Origin: Fidelibacterota bacterium
Lineage (GTDB): Bacteria > Bipolaricaulota > Bipolaricaulia > Bipolaricaulales > Bipolaricaulaceae
Assembly (NCBI GenBank): GCA_024277405.1
Contig: JAJRVI010000135.1
Span: 1 to 19,728 of the forward strand
Length of the DNA stretch: 19,728 bases
Direction of reading: 5' to 3'
Shown: piece by piece, positions 6,645 to 14,391 of the stretch
Numbering within the stretch: position 1 is the first letter of the stretch
Layout: each line of letters opens with the position of its first letter
Position numbers and translations under genes: made by a program
The notes under the pieces: model-generated
Told to the model about the DNA's origin: nothing
Databases searched by the model: none
The model's input: only the letters and a program-made list of their open reading frames with translations

Positions 6645-6668
6645 CCCGGATCACCCATCGCCGGTCAC
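6641..6668 (-). repeat. Degenerate 7-bp tandem array A (4 units)
   Basis: Reads GTGACCG, GCGATGG, GTGATCC, GGGATGA on the minus strand. It fills the leuS-gmhB joint: the leuS stop codon is in the first unit and the gmhB ATG in the last. Confidence 0.65.
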
Positions 6669-9550
6669 TTGACCACGAGGGAGACGAGCTTCCCGGGGAC
6701 GGCGATCACCTTGACGATCTCCTTCCCCGCGAGGTGCCTCTTGACCTCCTCCGCGGAGAGGACCGCTTCCCTCAGGGCCTCGGCGTCCCCGGCCACGTCG
6801 TGGGGCAACCTCACCCGGGCGCGCACCTTCCCGTTTATCTGGACCGGGATCTCCACCGCCAGGAGCCTCAGGGCCCGTTCGTCATATGTGGGCCAGGCCT
6901 GTTCCAGCACGGCCCCGTCCTCGCCCAGGCGGCTCCAGAGCTCCTCGGCGATGAACGGGGTGAACGGGGAGATGAGGAGGGTCAGATCGCGGATGGCCCG
7001 CCGCAGCAGCGCCGGGTTCGGCTCCCCCCGGGCCAGGTAGTCCTCCAGCGCATTGGTGAACTCCATGATCGCCGCGATGGCCACGTTGAACCCGAAGCGC
7101 TTGGACTCGAATTCCCGGGTCACCCGGTGGATCGTCTCGTTGAGCTTTGCCCATAAGGCCTTCTCGGCCTCGGGGAGCGCCGTGGGGTCGAACTCCCGGG
7201 GGGCGTCCGCGACCCGGGGGATCCATTCGGTGAGGAGCTCCCAGAAGCGGTTCAGGAACCGCCAGGCCCCCCTGAGGCCCTCCTCCGACCACTCGATCTC
7301 CTTCTCCGGCGGCCCCATGAACAGGGTGTAGAGGCGCTCGGTGTCGGCACCGTATTTCTCGATGAGTTCGTCGGGGGAGACCACGTTAAGCTTGGACTTC
7401 GACATCGCCACCACCGAGACCTCGAGCTCCCGCCCACAGCGGGGGCACCTCCTCCCCTCTCCTACCTCCTTCGGCGGGATCCACCGGTGCTCGGGGCACC
7501 AGTAGGCGGGGTAGGTGATCATCCCCTGGGTGAAGAGCCGCGCGAACGGCTCCCCGAACTCCAAATATCCCAGATCCCGCAGGGCCTTGGTGATGAACCG
7601 CGAATAGAGGAGATGGAGGATGGCGTGCTCCACCCCGCCCACGTAGAGGTCCACAGGGAGCCACTTGTTCACGAGCTCGGAATCGAAGGGTTTGTCGTCG
7701 TCGTGGGGGGAGATGTAGCGCAGGTAGTACCAAGAGGAGTCGACGAACGTGTCCATGGTGTCCGTCTCCCTGCGGGCAGGACCGCCGCACTTGGGGCAGG
7801 TGGTGTTCACGAACTCGGGGATCTCCGAGAGGCCTCGGAGTCCGATCCGCTCCACCTCGGGGAGGAGGACCGGGAGCTCCTCCTCCGGCACGGGGACGAT
7901 GCCGCACCTGTCGCAGTAGACGATGGGGATGGGGGCGCCCCAGTAGCGCTGCCGGGAGATGAGCCAGTCCCTCAGGCGGTAGTTCACCGCGGCTTTCCCG
8001 ATGCCACGCTCCTCCAGCCACTCGATGGTGCGCTTCACCGCCACATCCCCCCGTGTCCCGGTCAAAGGCCCGGAGTTGATCATCTCCCCGTACTCGGCGT
8101 GGAAGAGGAGGTCCCGGTAGAATTCCACGTCCCACAGGACCTCGGCCACGGTGTGCTTGCCAGCGAGGGAGGGATCCAGGTTCCGCAGTGCCTCCAGGGC
8201 CGCCCGCTCCTCGGCCAGGGAGCCGATGTTGTGAACCGCATCTGGCGTTACGATGCACCAGCCCTTTCCCACCACCGCGGTCCAGGAGCCCGGGCGGAGG
8301 TGACGCTGGATCAGGGAGATGTAACGCTCGCTCTCCTCCTCATTCAGGGTCACGTGGAGGGCTCCGTCCACCTCCTGGAACGCGAAGCCCGCCTCCCGCA
8401 GCGCCCCCAGGAGGCCCTCCCCGTAGGTGCCCGGCCGCACGTAGCTCTTCGCCGTACCCCCGGGCGGGGCGATCACCGGGATCACCGGGATCCCGTACTT
8501 CAACGCGAACTGGAAGTCACGCTCGTCGTGGGCGGGGACGGCCATGATGGCCCCGGTTCCGTAGGTCATGAGGACGTAGTCGGCGATCCAGATGGGGATC
8601 CGCTCGCCGTTCACGGGGTTTATCGCATATGCCCCGATGAAGACCCCGGTCTTCTCCCGCTCCGCCGAGAGCCGCTCCACCTCCGTCTGGCGGGCCGCGA
8701 ACGCCTTGTACTCCTCCACCTCGGCGCGCTTCTCCGGGGCGGTGAGGGCCTCCACCAGGGGGTGTTCCGGGGCGAGCACCATGAAGGTGGCCCCCCAGAG
8801 GGTGTCGGGGCGGGTGGTGAAGACGGTGATCTCGTCCCCCCGCTCGCTCCGGAAGACCACGTTCGCCCCCTCGGAGCGGCCGATCCAGTTCCGCTGCATC
8901 GTCTTCACGTGCTCAGGCCAATCGAGGGCGTCCAGGTCCCGCAGGAGCTCCTCGGCGTAGGCGGTGATCCTGAAGAACCACTGGGTAAGGGTCTTCTTCT
9001 CCACCGGGGTGTTGCACCGCTCGCATCGGCCCCCGACCGCCTGCTCGTTGGCGAGGACCGTGTCGCAGGTGGGGCAGTAGTTCACCTCCGCCTCCGCGCG
9101 GTAGGCGAGGCCGTTCTCGTAGAGCTTGAGGAAGATCCACTGGGTCCACTTGTAGTACTCGGGCTCGCAAGTGGCGATCTCCCGGTCCCAATCGAACACC
9201 ACTCCCCAGTCGCGGAACTGACGCTTGAACTCGGCGATGTTGCGCATCGTCCACTCACGGGGGTGGATCCCGTGGCGGATCGCCTGGTTCTCCGCCGGGA
9301 GGCCGAACGCATCCCATCCCATGGGGTTCAGGACGTTGTAGCCCCGCATGAGGAGGTAGCGGGTGATGGCGTCGCCGAGGATGTAGTTCCGGCCGTGGCC
9401 CACATGGGGCTTGGCCGAGGGGTAGGGGAACATATTGAGGTAATAGAACTTGCGGGAGGTATCGTTTATGTCAGCCCTGAAGAATCCGCGTTCCCACCAG
9501 AAGTCCTTCCAGCGCGATTCGATCTCCTTGGGATTGTACGGTTCACCCAT
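6665..9550 (-). CDS. leuS: Leucyl-tRNA synthetase
   Basis: A 961-aa class I synthetase charging tRNA-Leu. The HIGH motif is HVGH (49-52) in FPYPSAKPHVGHGRNY; the KMSKS motif is MSKSK (716-720). Zinc-type Cys pairs occur at 159-179 (CPTC..CERC), 546-549/585-588 and 685-705. The editing (CP1) domain has TTRPDT at 245-250 and the conserved AVPAHDERD with Asp345. VNYRLRDWLISRQRYWGAPIP (522-542) and the C-terminal anticodon-binding and tRNA-contact domains are intact. Typical bacterial LeuRS is about 810-880 aa; the excess comes from an insertion at about 381-487. ATG 9550 has AAGGAGGT 5 nt upstream, inside the phosphohexomutase gene, and overlaps that gene's stop by 8 bp. Being mid-operon, it shows no T-box leader. 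Confidence 0.98.
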   Translation of the reverse strand: MGEPYNPKEIESRWKDFWWERGFFRADINDTSRKFYYLNMFPYPSAKPHVGHGRNYILGDAITRYLLMRGYNVLNPMGWDAFGLPAENQAIRHGIHPREWTMRNIAEFKRQFRDWGVVFDWDREIATCEPEYYKWTQWIFLKLYENGLAYRAEAEVNYCPTCDTVLANEQAVGGRCERCNTPVEKKTLTQWFFRITAYAEELLRDLDALDWPEHVKTMQRNWIGRSEGANVVFRSERGDEITVFTTRPDTLWGATFMVLAPEHPLVEALTAPEKRAEVEEYKAFAARQTEVERLSAEREKTGVFIGAYAINPVNGERIPIWIADYVLMTYGTGAIMAVPAHDERDFQFALKYGIPVIPVIAPPGGTAKSYVRPGTYGEGLLGALREAGFAFQEVDGALHVTLNEEESERYISLIQRHLRPGSWTAVVGKGWCIVTPDAVHNIGSLAEERAALEALRNLDPSLAGKHTVAEVLWDVEFYRDLLFHAEYGEMINSGPLTGTRGDVAVKRTIEWLEERGIGKAAVNYRLRDWLISRQRYWGAPIPIVYCDRCGIVPVPEEELPVLLPEVERIGLRGLSEIPEFVNTTCPKCGGPARRETDTMDTFVDSSWYYLRYISPHDDDKPFDSELVNKWLPVDLYVGGVEHAILHLLYSRFITKALRDLGYLEFGEPFARLFTQGMITYPAYWCPEHRWIPPKEVGEGRRCPRCGRELEVSVVAMSKSKLNVVSPDELIEKYGADTERLYTLFMGPPEKEIEWSEEGLRGAWRFLNRFWELLTEWIPRVADAPREFDPTALPEAEKALWAKLNETIHRVTREFESKRFGFNVAIAAIMEFTNALEDYLARGEPNPALLRRAIRDLTLLISPFTPFIAEELWSRLGEDGAVLEQAWPTYDERALRLLAVEIPVQINGKVRARVRLPHDVAGDAEALREAVLSAEEVKRHLAGKEIVKVIAVPGKLVSLVVK

Positions 9551-11000
9551 GCGCTACCTCCTTGGCCAGCGCCGCTCCGGCGGCGATCACATCCTTTACC
9601 GCCTCGGAGGAACCCATCTCACAGTAGACGCGCAGGATGGGCTCGGTCCCCGAGGCGCGGAAGAGCAACCAGCCGTCGCGGAACCGGAGCTTCACCCCAT
9701 CGAGCGTCTCCACGTCGACGACCTTGCGCCCCGCCACGGACTCCGGCGGCGCCTCCCTTATGCGTTCCACCACCTCCACCCGCTCGGGAAGCTCCATGTC
9801 GATCCGGTCGTAGTGGTGAGGGCCGTACCGTCGGAAGAGCTCCCCGAGGAGTGCCTTCAGCCCCTTGTGTTCCGCGGCCATCAGCTCGAGGAGGAGGAGT
9901 CCCGCCAACATCCCGTCGCGCTCGGGCAGGTGCCATCGGTAGCCGTATCCCCCCGATTCCTCTCCGCCGAATATGGCCTCCCGCTTCACCAGGCCCTCGA
10001 CCGCCCACTTGAACCCGATCTTTATCTCCCGGACCGGAAGGCCCGCGTCCTCGGCGATCTTGCGGATGAGGTCCGTGAGGGCGAATGATTTCAGCACCAG
10101 GCCGCGCTCCCCCCGGTTCCGGATGAGGTGCCACAGGATGAGGGACGAGGTCCGGTGGGTATCGAGGAAGTTCCCTTCCTCGTCCATGGACGCGGCCCGA
10201 TCGCCGTCTCCGTCGGTGATGAGGCCCACGAGGATCCTCCGGCGCACACGTCCCCTCAGCGATCTGATCACCGCCCTCGTGGGTCCCATGAGCTCCGGCA
10301 GGGGCTCGGGTTTCTTCCCCCCGAACAGCGGGTCGATTCGCGATCTTATGGCGGTGTAAGGGATCCCGTGTGCCCCGAGGAGCTCCGCGAGGTAGCCCTG
10401 GGCCGAGCCGTACATGGGGTCCACCACCACGTGTACGGGGGCCGCAGCGATCGCCTTCATATCCACACGTCCTTCTAGGGCGGCGAGATACTCCTCTCGG
10501 ATTGAGGTGACGGGTACGGCCTCCTCCGGGACCGGAGGGGGCTCGGGCCGCAGATGGCGCTCGATGAGGTCGGTGGCGTCCTTGGTGGCCGAGCCCCCGT
10601 ACTCGGGCTTGAACTTGAACCCGTTGTACTCTGGGGGGTTGTGGGACGCGGTGATCATCACCGCCCCGGCGAGCTTCCGCGCCACCACGATGTAGGAGAG
10701 GGCAGGGGTGGGCACCGGGGAGTCGGTGATGGCCACCGGGACGCCCTCCGCCGCCAGGACCCCCGCCACGGTCACGGCGAACTCCCGGGAGAGGAAGCGG
10801 GTATCGTAGCCCACCACCACCCCGGCATCGGGGCCGCGATAGGGCACCCCCCAATCGCGGTAGAATAGGAGATCCCTGCGTCCGGGATCGGTGAGGTAGC
10901 GCGCGGTGGCGGCCGCGGCGCGGGCCACGTTGGCGAAGGTGAAATCCCGGGCGATCACCCCACGCCAGCCGTCGGTGCCGAAACGGATCGTCTGTGCCAC
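9543..11000 (-). CDS. Phosphoglucomutase/phosphomannomutase
   Basis: A 485-aa alpha-D-phosphohexomutase that interconverts hexose 1- and 6-phosphates. FGTDGWRG opens domain 1; the phosphoserine loop is TASHNP with Ser119; the metal loop is DGDGDR at 263-268; the sugar-binding loop is GEESGG at 346-351; and RASGTEP at 448-454 is the phosphate-binding loop of domain 4. All four domains are complete. The start is GTG at 11000, preceded by GGAGG with a 5-nt spacer. It follows the 68-aa gene by 9 bp and overlaps leuS by 8 bp. Glucose or mannose as substrate cannot be separated from sequence; the GDP-heptose genes downstream make a role in activated-sugar supply likely. A phosphoglucosamine mutase assignment is less likely given the loop sequence. 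Confidence 0.92.
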   Translation of the reverse strand: MAQTIRFGTDGWRGVIARDFTFANVARAAAATARYLTDPGRRDLLFYRDWGVPYRGPDAGVVVGYDTRFLSREFAVTVAGVLAAEGVPVAITDSPVPTPALSYIVVARKLAGAVMITASHNPPEYNGFKFKPEYGGSATKDATDLIERHLRPEPPPVPEEAVPVTSIREEYLAALEGRVDMKAIAAAPVHVVVDPMYGSAQGYLAELLGAHGIPYTAIRSRIDPLFGGKKPEPLPELMGPTRAVIRSLRGRVRRRILVGLITDGDGDRAASMDEEGNFLDTHRTSSLILWHLIRNRGERGLVLKSFALTDLIRKIAEDAGLPVREIKIGFKWAVEGLVKREAIFGGEESGGYGYRWHLPERDGMLAGLLLLELMAAEHKGLKALLGELFRRYGPHHYDRIDMELPERVEVVERIREAPPESVAGRKVVDVETLDGVKLRFRDGWLLFRASGTEPILRVYCEMGSSEAVKDVIAAGAALAKEVAHG

Positions 11001-11009
11001 GGGTCCCTC

Positions 11010-11216
11010 CTAACGGAGCTCCACCCTCTTCACGTGAGGGGGGAATCGGATTTCGTTCTCCTTCAGGAGCTCAATGATAAGGTCTTTGGGGATCGCCGTC
11101 TCGAGCCACAGGTCATGTACCCGGGCAACGCCGTTCCGCACCGGCACCCGCTCCAACGCCTGCTCGATCGCCTTCTTGTAACTGGCCCTCAGGGCCAGAG
11201 TTCTTTCCTCGTTCAC
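11010..11216 (-). CDS. Small protein, 68 aa, possible winged-helix, unknown function
   Basis: I do not recognise this family. GTG 11216 gives a 68-aa protein starting VNEERTLALRASYKKAIEQA. It has an N-terminal basic helix, then RVPVRNGVARVHDLWLETAIPKDLIIELL and a C-terminal segment EIRFPPHVKRVELR. The helix-turn-helix-like middle and beta-strand end resemble a small winged-helix fold, which is inference. The frame continues upstream to 11306, but that part is antisense-like and overlaps the DUF4139 gene, whose stop is 16 bp before the GTG. The ribosome binding site is weak. The stop is 9 bp from the phosphohexomutase start, so it is clearly an operon member. It has no Cys or membrane segment. 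Confidence 0.68.
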   Translation of the reverse strand: MNEERTLALRASYKKAIEQALERVPVRNGVARVHDLWLETAIPKDLIIELLKENEIRFPPHVKRVELR

Positions 11217-11232
11217 GTTCGAGCTCTCGCCC

Positions 11233-12456
11233 TCAGTAGGTGTACTCCACCGTGTAGGTGAGCTCCGCCTCCCCTCCCGGAGGCACGGCGAGCCGGAAGA
11301 GGACACGGTGTGCGTCCAGGGCCTCGTAGGGGAGGGAGGCCCGTGTGATGTGCCACTCCCCCCGCATCTCCTCGATGACCTCCACGGTGACGGGCTCCTC
11401 CTTGGCCGAACGTATCGTGATCCGGTAGCTCTCGCGGTAACGGTCCTCGGCCAGGCGCACGTATTCGGTCTGGACCCGTTCGCCCACGAGATCGAACGCC
11501 ATCCCCAGGGGGAGCTCCACCTCCTCCCCCTCGGGGGTATGGCCGATGGAGGCCTCCCCCAGGAAGGTATCCTCCCCGTATACCCGCACCGTCCCCGCGG
11601 GGAGGGGCAGTCCCGTCGTGTTCACGAACCTGAGGATGAAGAGGACCGAGCCGTGCGCGAAGCGATAGACCTCTTCCGCGGCGACCGCGGTCTCCGGGAG
11701 GTATTCCACCATCGTCTCCCCCGGGGGCAGGTCCACCGGCTCGGGGAGGACGTAGCGGTGGTACGCCCCCACCGGGGTCACGGCGGGGGCCGGCGCGGCG
11801 GCCAGGGGCAGGATCGCTTTGGCCTCGTACTTATCCCCCTCCCGCGGTCCGAACACCTCCCCGGCCACGAGGGACACCTCGGCGTCCGTGAACCCCACGC
11901 CGCACCCGTTACGCAGTATCGCGATGCCCCGGAGGACGAGGGCGCCGTCGCGGTAGGCGCCGACGTAATCCGCCTCCCACGAGAGCTCCCGTACCAGGTA
12001 CCGCAACGTGATCTCCCCGCTCGGGGGGCCTGCCAGCTCCAGTTCCAGCGCGGGAAGGCCCTCGGGGCCCGGCCTCGTTGGGGAGAGGATGCTCTCGTAG
12101 GCCGGGATGAGGAGGTATCCCTCCGGGGTGTCCAGGAGAAGCCCCCCTTCCAGGGAGAGGAGCACCCCCCGGGCGGTGCGCCCGGCGTAGCTGACCAGGA
12201 CCTCCTCCCCGATCAGGCTCTCCAGGCCCCGTTTCGGGGACACGAGGCGCCATTCCCTCGCCGCGGCCCCCTCCCAGTACAGGGAACCGGGCACGATGGT
12301 CATCGGCAGGCCCGGGACCCGGGCGATCCCCTCGCCCACGATCTCCAGGACCTTGCTCTCCTCCACGAAGGCGAAGCCCCCCTGGTACAGGGTCACCACC
12401 GGCGCGGCCGAGGCCACGACCCCCAGGGAAAGCACGAAGGCACAGAGATAACGCAT
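11233..12456 (-). CDS. Exported DUF4139-domain protein
   Basis: A 407-aa protein with a signal peptide at residues 1-18 (MRYLCAFVLSLGVVASAA) and no further membrane segment, so it is periplasmic or extracellular. The first half (VVTLYQGGFAFVEESKVLEI, PGLPMTIVPGSLYWEG) and the second half (LRYLVRELSWEADYVG, DAEVSLVAGEVFGP, VEYLPETAVAAEEVYRF) match the beta-rich DUF4139 pattern, including SW.A.Y and the late ESYRITIRSAKEEPVTV segment. Function of the family is unknown; bacterial members are often annotated as mucoidy-inhibitor or hypothetical proteins. It is the first gene of the seven-gene minus-strand operon and has a candidate promoter upstream. A GGGGCGGTGA stretch about 8 nt before the ATG could bind the ribosome. 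Confidence 0.85.
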   Translation of the reverse strand: MRYLCAFVLSLGVVASAAPVVTLYQGGFAFVEESKVLEIVGEGIARVPGLPMTIVPGSLYWEGAAAREWRLVSPKRGLESLIGEEVLVSYAGRTARGVLLSLEGGLLLDTPEGYLLIPAYESILSPTRPGPEGLPALELELAGPPSGEITLRYLVRELSWEADYVGAYRDGALVLRGIAILRNGCGVGFTDAEVSLVAGEVFGPREGDKYEAKAILPLAAAPAPAVTPVGAYHRYVLPEPVDLPPGETMVEYLPETAVAAEEVYRFAHGSVLFILRFVNTTGLPLPAGTVRVYGEDTFLGEASIGHTPEGEEVELPLGMAFDLVGERVQTEYVRLAEDRYRESYRITIRSAKEEPVTVEVIEEMRGEWHITRASLPYEALDAHRVLFRLAVPPGGEAELTYTVEYTY

Positions 12457-12492
12457 GGAAAATCACCGCCCCTTGATATCGCGTTCGCGTTT

Positions 12493-12520
12493 ATCTTATC
12501 ACGGAAGCCTTTGGGGACAA
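12493..12520 (-). promoter_or_regulatory. Candidate promoter of the DUF4139-to-hddA operon
   Basis: On the minus strand TTGTCC (12515-12520) is followed by a 16-bp spacer and TAAGAT (12493-12498). Transcription would start near 12486, leaving a leader of about 30 nt with a GGGGCGG ribosome site. It lies in the divergent gap shared with the ClC gene. The leader has a partial CGCGTTCGCG repeat that could bind a regulator. Confidence 0.45.
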
Positions 12521-12530
12521 CGCCCCTCTT

Positions 12531-12559
12531 TTGTCGAAGGGATCGGGGTTCCTTATACT
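12531..12559 (+). promoter_or_regulatory. Promoter of the ClC gene
   Basis: TTGTCG (12531-12536), exactly 17 bp, then TATACT (12554-12559, 5/6 to TATAAT). Transcription would start near 12566, four bases before ATG 12570. The TTG at 12531 could be taken as a start codon in the same frame, but it is better read as the -35 element. Confidence 0.6.
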
Positions 12560-12569
12560 CCCGCCGGGG

Positions 12570-14294
12570 ATGGGCACGAGGGGCTCCTGGACGCGGATCT
12601 TCTGGGTGAATCTGCGTCTGTGTGGCCTCGCCGTGGGCGTGGGCGCCCTGGCGGGATTCGGGGCCGTGCTCTTCCGGTGGTTCATCTTCTGGGTGGGGGA
12701 TCTCCTCTACTACCAGACCTTCTCCCGGGTCTACCTGCCCCCCTCCGCGCACGGACTCGGGGCATGGGCGGTGTCGATCCCAGCCCTCGGGGGCTTCCTC
12801 GTGGGGCTCATCACGCGGTTCTTCGCCCCCGAGACCAAGGGCCACGGGGTCCCGGAGGTGATGGCCGCGGTGGCCACCCAGGGGGGGAGGATACGCCCCC
12901 GGGTGGCGCTGGCGAAGATCCTCGCCTCGGGGATCTGCATCGGGACGGGGGGATCCGCGGGCCGTGAAGGCCCCATAGTCCAGATCGGCAGCGCCCTGGG
13001 GAGCGCCATCAGCCAGTTCCTCGGGGTCCCGCCGGGGGAGTTGAAGGTGCTCGTGGGCTGTGGGGCTGCCGAGGGTATCGCCGCCACCTTCAACGCGCCC
13101 CTTGCCGGGGTGATCTTCAGCGTGGAGGTGATCCTGCTCGAACTCCGTACGCGGTCCTTCGTCCCCTTGGTGATCTCCTCCACCATCGCCACCATGGTCT
13201 CCCGCGCGTTCCTCGGCCCCGCGCCGGCGTTCGCCGTGCCCCCGTATTCCCTGCGTTCCCCGTGGGAGCTCCTCATCTACCTGGGACTGGGGACGGGGGC
13301 CGCGTTCGTGGGATTGGCGGAGACGCGCCTGCTCTACCGGATGGAGGATCTCTTCGATCGCCTTCCCTTTTCGGCTCCCCTCAAGGCGGCCGCGGGGGGC
13401 CTGCTCCTGGGGGGACTCGCCCTCGCCGTGCCCCAGGTCCTGGGGACGGGCTATGAAACGGTGGATCGGATCCTCGCCGGGGAGCTGTCCCCCACCCTCG
13501 GGGCCGCGGGGTTCTTCCTGGGGCTCGCCCTGGCGAAGATGCTGGCGTTGGCCATCACCCTGGGTTCGGGGGGCTCGGGCGGGGTGTTCGCCCCCTCCCT
13601 GTTCGTGGGGGCCGCGTTCGGGGCCGCCTTCGGGGTCGCGGTGAACCTCCTCTTCCCCGGGACGACCGCGCCCTACCCCGCCTACGCCCTCGTGGGGATG
13701 GCGGCGGTCTTCTCCGCCGCCAGTCGGGCCACGTTGAGCTCCATCGTGATGCTGTTCGAGATGACGCGTAACTACGAGATCATCCTCCCCCTGATGTTCG
13801 CCTGTGTGGTGGCCGATATCGTCGCCTGGTCGGTCTCCAAGGAGACCATCTACACCCTGAAGCTCTCGCGCCGCGGGATCCGCCTCTCCCCGGAGATGGA
13901 GATCAACTGGCTCCGGCTCCACACCGTCTCGGATGTCATGCGGCGGAGCGTGGAGGTGATCCCCGAGGACGCCACCGTGGCGGAGGCGCGCGAGGTGATG
14001 GAGCGAACCGGCCACCCCAGCCTCCCGGTGGTGGACCGGGAGGGGAGGTTGGTGGGCATCGTGACCCATCGGGAGGTCCTACGGGCCCTGGGGAGGCCGG
14101 AGCGGCCGGTGGGCGAGGTGGCGGTGCGGAACCCCGTCGTGGCTTACCCGGACGAGCCCCTGGATCGCGTCTGGGAGAAGTTCAGGAGGAGCGGGGTGGG
14201 GAGGTTGCCCGTGGTGACCCGGGAGGATCCCCGCCGGATCGTGGGGTTCATCGCCCTTTCCGACATCGTTTCCCGCATCGGGTGGGGCGAGTAA
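12570..14294 (+). CDS. ClC-type chloride channel/transporter with two CBS domains
   Basis: A 574-aa membrane protein: ClC core (about 10-432) then two CBS domains (about 452-507 and 513-570), which in this family bind nucleotides and regulate opening. GREGP carries the external gating glutamate E133, and GSGGSGGVFAPSLF gives the GxFxP filter motif at 337-341. The ClC-ec1 GSGIP motif is GHGVP here (91-95), with His for the central Ser107. The site matching the proton glutamate E203 is Val187 (FSVEVILLEL), a pattern of channels rather than H+ antiporters. The conserved Tyr of the last helix is probably Y428. ATG 12570 is chosen because a promoter lies just upstream; there is no ribosome binding site. 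The gene stands alone, facing scpB. Substrate may be chloride or another anion. Confidence 0.93.
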   Translation: MGTRGSWTRIFWVNLRLCGLAVGVGALAGFGAVLFRWFIFWVGDLLYYQTFSRVYLPPSAHGLGAWAVSIPALGGFLVGLITRFFAPETKGHGVPEVMAAVATQGGRIRPRVALAKILASGICIGTGGSAGREGPIVQIGSALGSAISQFLGVPPGELKVLVGCGAAEGIAATFNAPLAGVIFSVEVILLELRTRSFVPLVISSTIATMVSRAFLGPAPAFAVPPYSLRSPWELLIYLGLGTGAAFVGLAETRLLYRMEDLFDRLPFSAPLKAAAGGLLLGGLALAVPQVLGTGYETVDRILAGELSPTLGAAGFFLGLALAKMLALAITLGSGGSGGVFAPSLFVGAAFGAAFGVAVNLLFPGTTAPYPAYALVGMAAVFSAASRATLSSIVMLFEMTRNYEIILPLMFACVVADIVAWSVSKETIYTLKLSRRGIRLSPEMEINWLRLHTVSDVMRRSVEVIPEDATVAEAREVMERTGHPSLPVVDREGRLVGIVTHREVLRALGRPERPVGEVAVRNPVVAYPDEPLDRVWEKFRRSGVGRLPVVTREDPRRIVGFIALSDIVSRIGWGE

Positions 14295-14320
14295 CCCCTC
14301 CCCCCGGCCCCGGTGAGGGG
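14295..14320 (+). terminator. Possible weak terminator after the ClC gene
   Basis: CCCCTC (14295-14300) pairs with GAGGGG (14315-14320) directly after the ClC stop, with CCGG-type pairing inside the loop. The tail is CGGATTTCC, with only a short T run, so termination would be inefficient. Confidence 0.3.
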
Positions 14321-14328
14321 CGGATTTC

Positions 14329-14360
14329 CGGGGCGCTCGCGCGGCGGCTCCGCCGCCCCG
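14329..14360. terminator. GC-rich hairpin between convergent ClC and scpB
   Basis: CGGGG pairs with CCCCG around an inner CGGCGG/CCGCCG stem. Neither side has a U-tract. It may block read-through between the convergent units or simply be structure. Confidence 0.35.
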
Positions 14361-14391
14361 TGTCCGGCGTGCTCGGGGGACCGTCGCGGAT

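Noticed and set aside
8463..8490. 9-bp tandem repeat GATCACCGG in leuS
   Set aside because: It encodes IPVIPVIAP, a normal hydrophobic strand of the LeuRS editing domain, so it is explained by the protein.
7487..10012. An 841-codon open frame on the plus strand
   Set aside because: It runs antisense to leuS and the end of the phosphohexomutase gene; long antisense frames are common in GC-rich DNA. Its residue composition shows no family signature.
11217..11306. Longer N-terminus of the 68-aa protein
   Set aside because: It would overlap the DUF4139 gene by over 70 bp and its Ser/Pro/Gly-rich residues do not fit the rest of the protein.
12531..12569. Earlier TTG start of the ClC protein (13 residues longer)
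   Set aside because: These bases form a good -35/-10 promoter and the extra residues are not part of the ClC core.
12393..14069. A 558-codon open frame on the minus strand
   Set aside because: It is antisense to the ClC gene, whose channel motifs and CBS domains are unmistakable.
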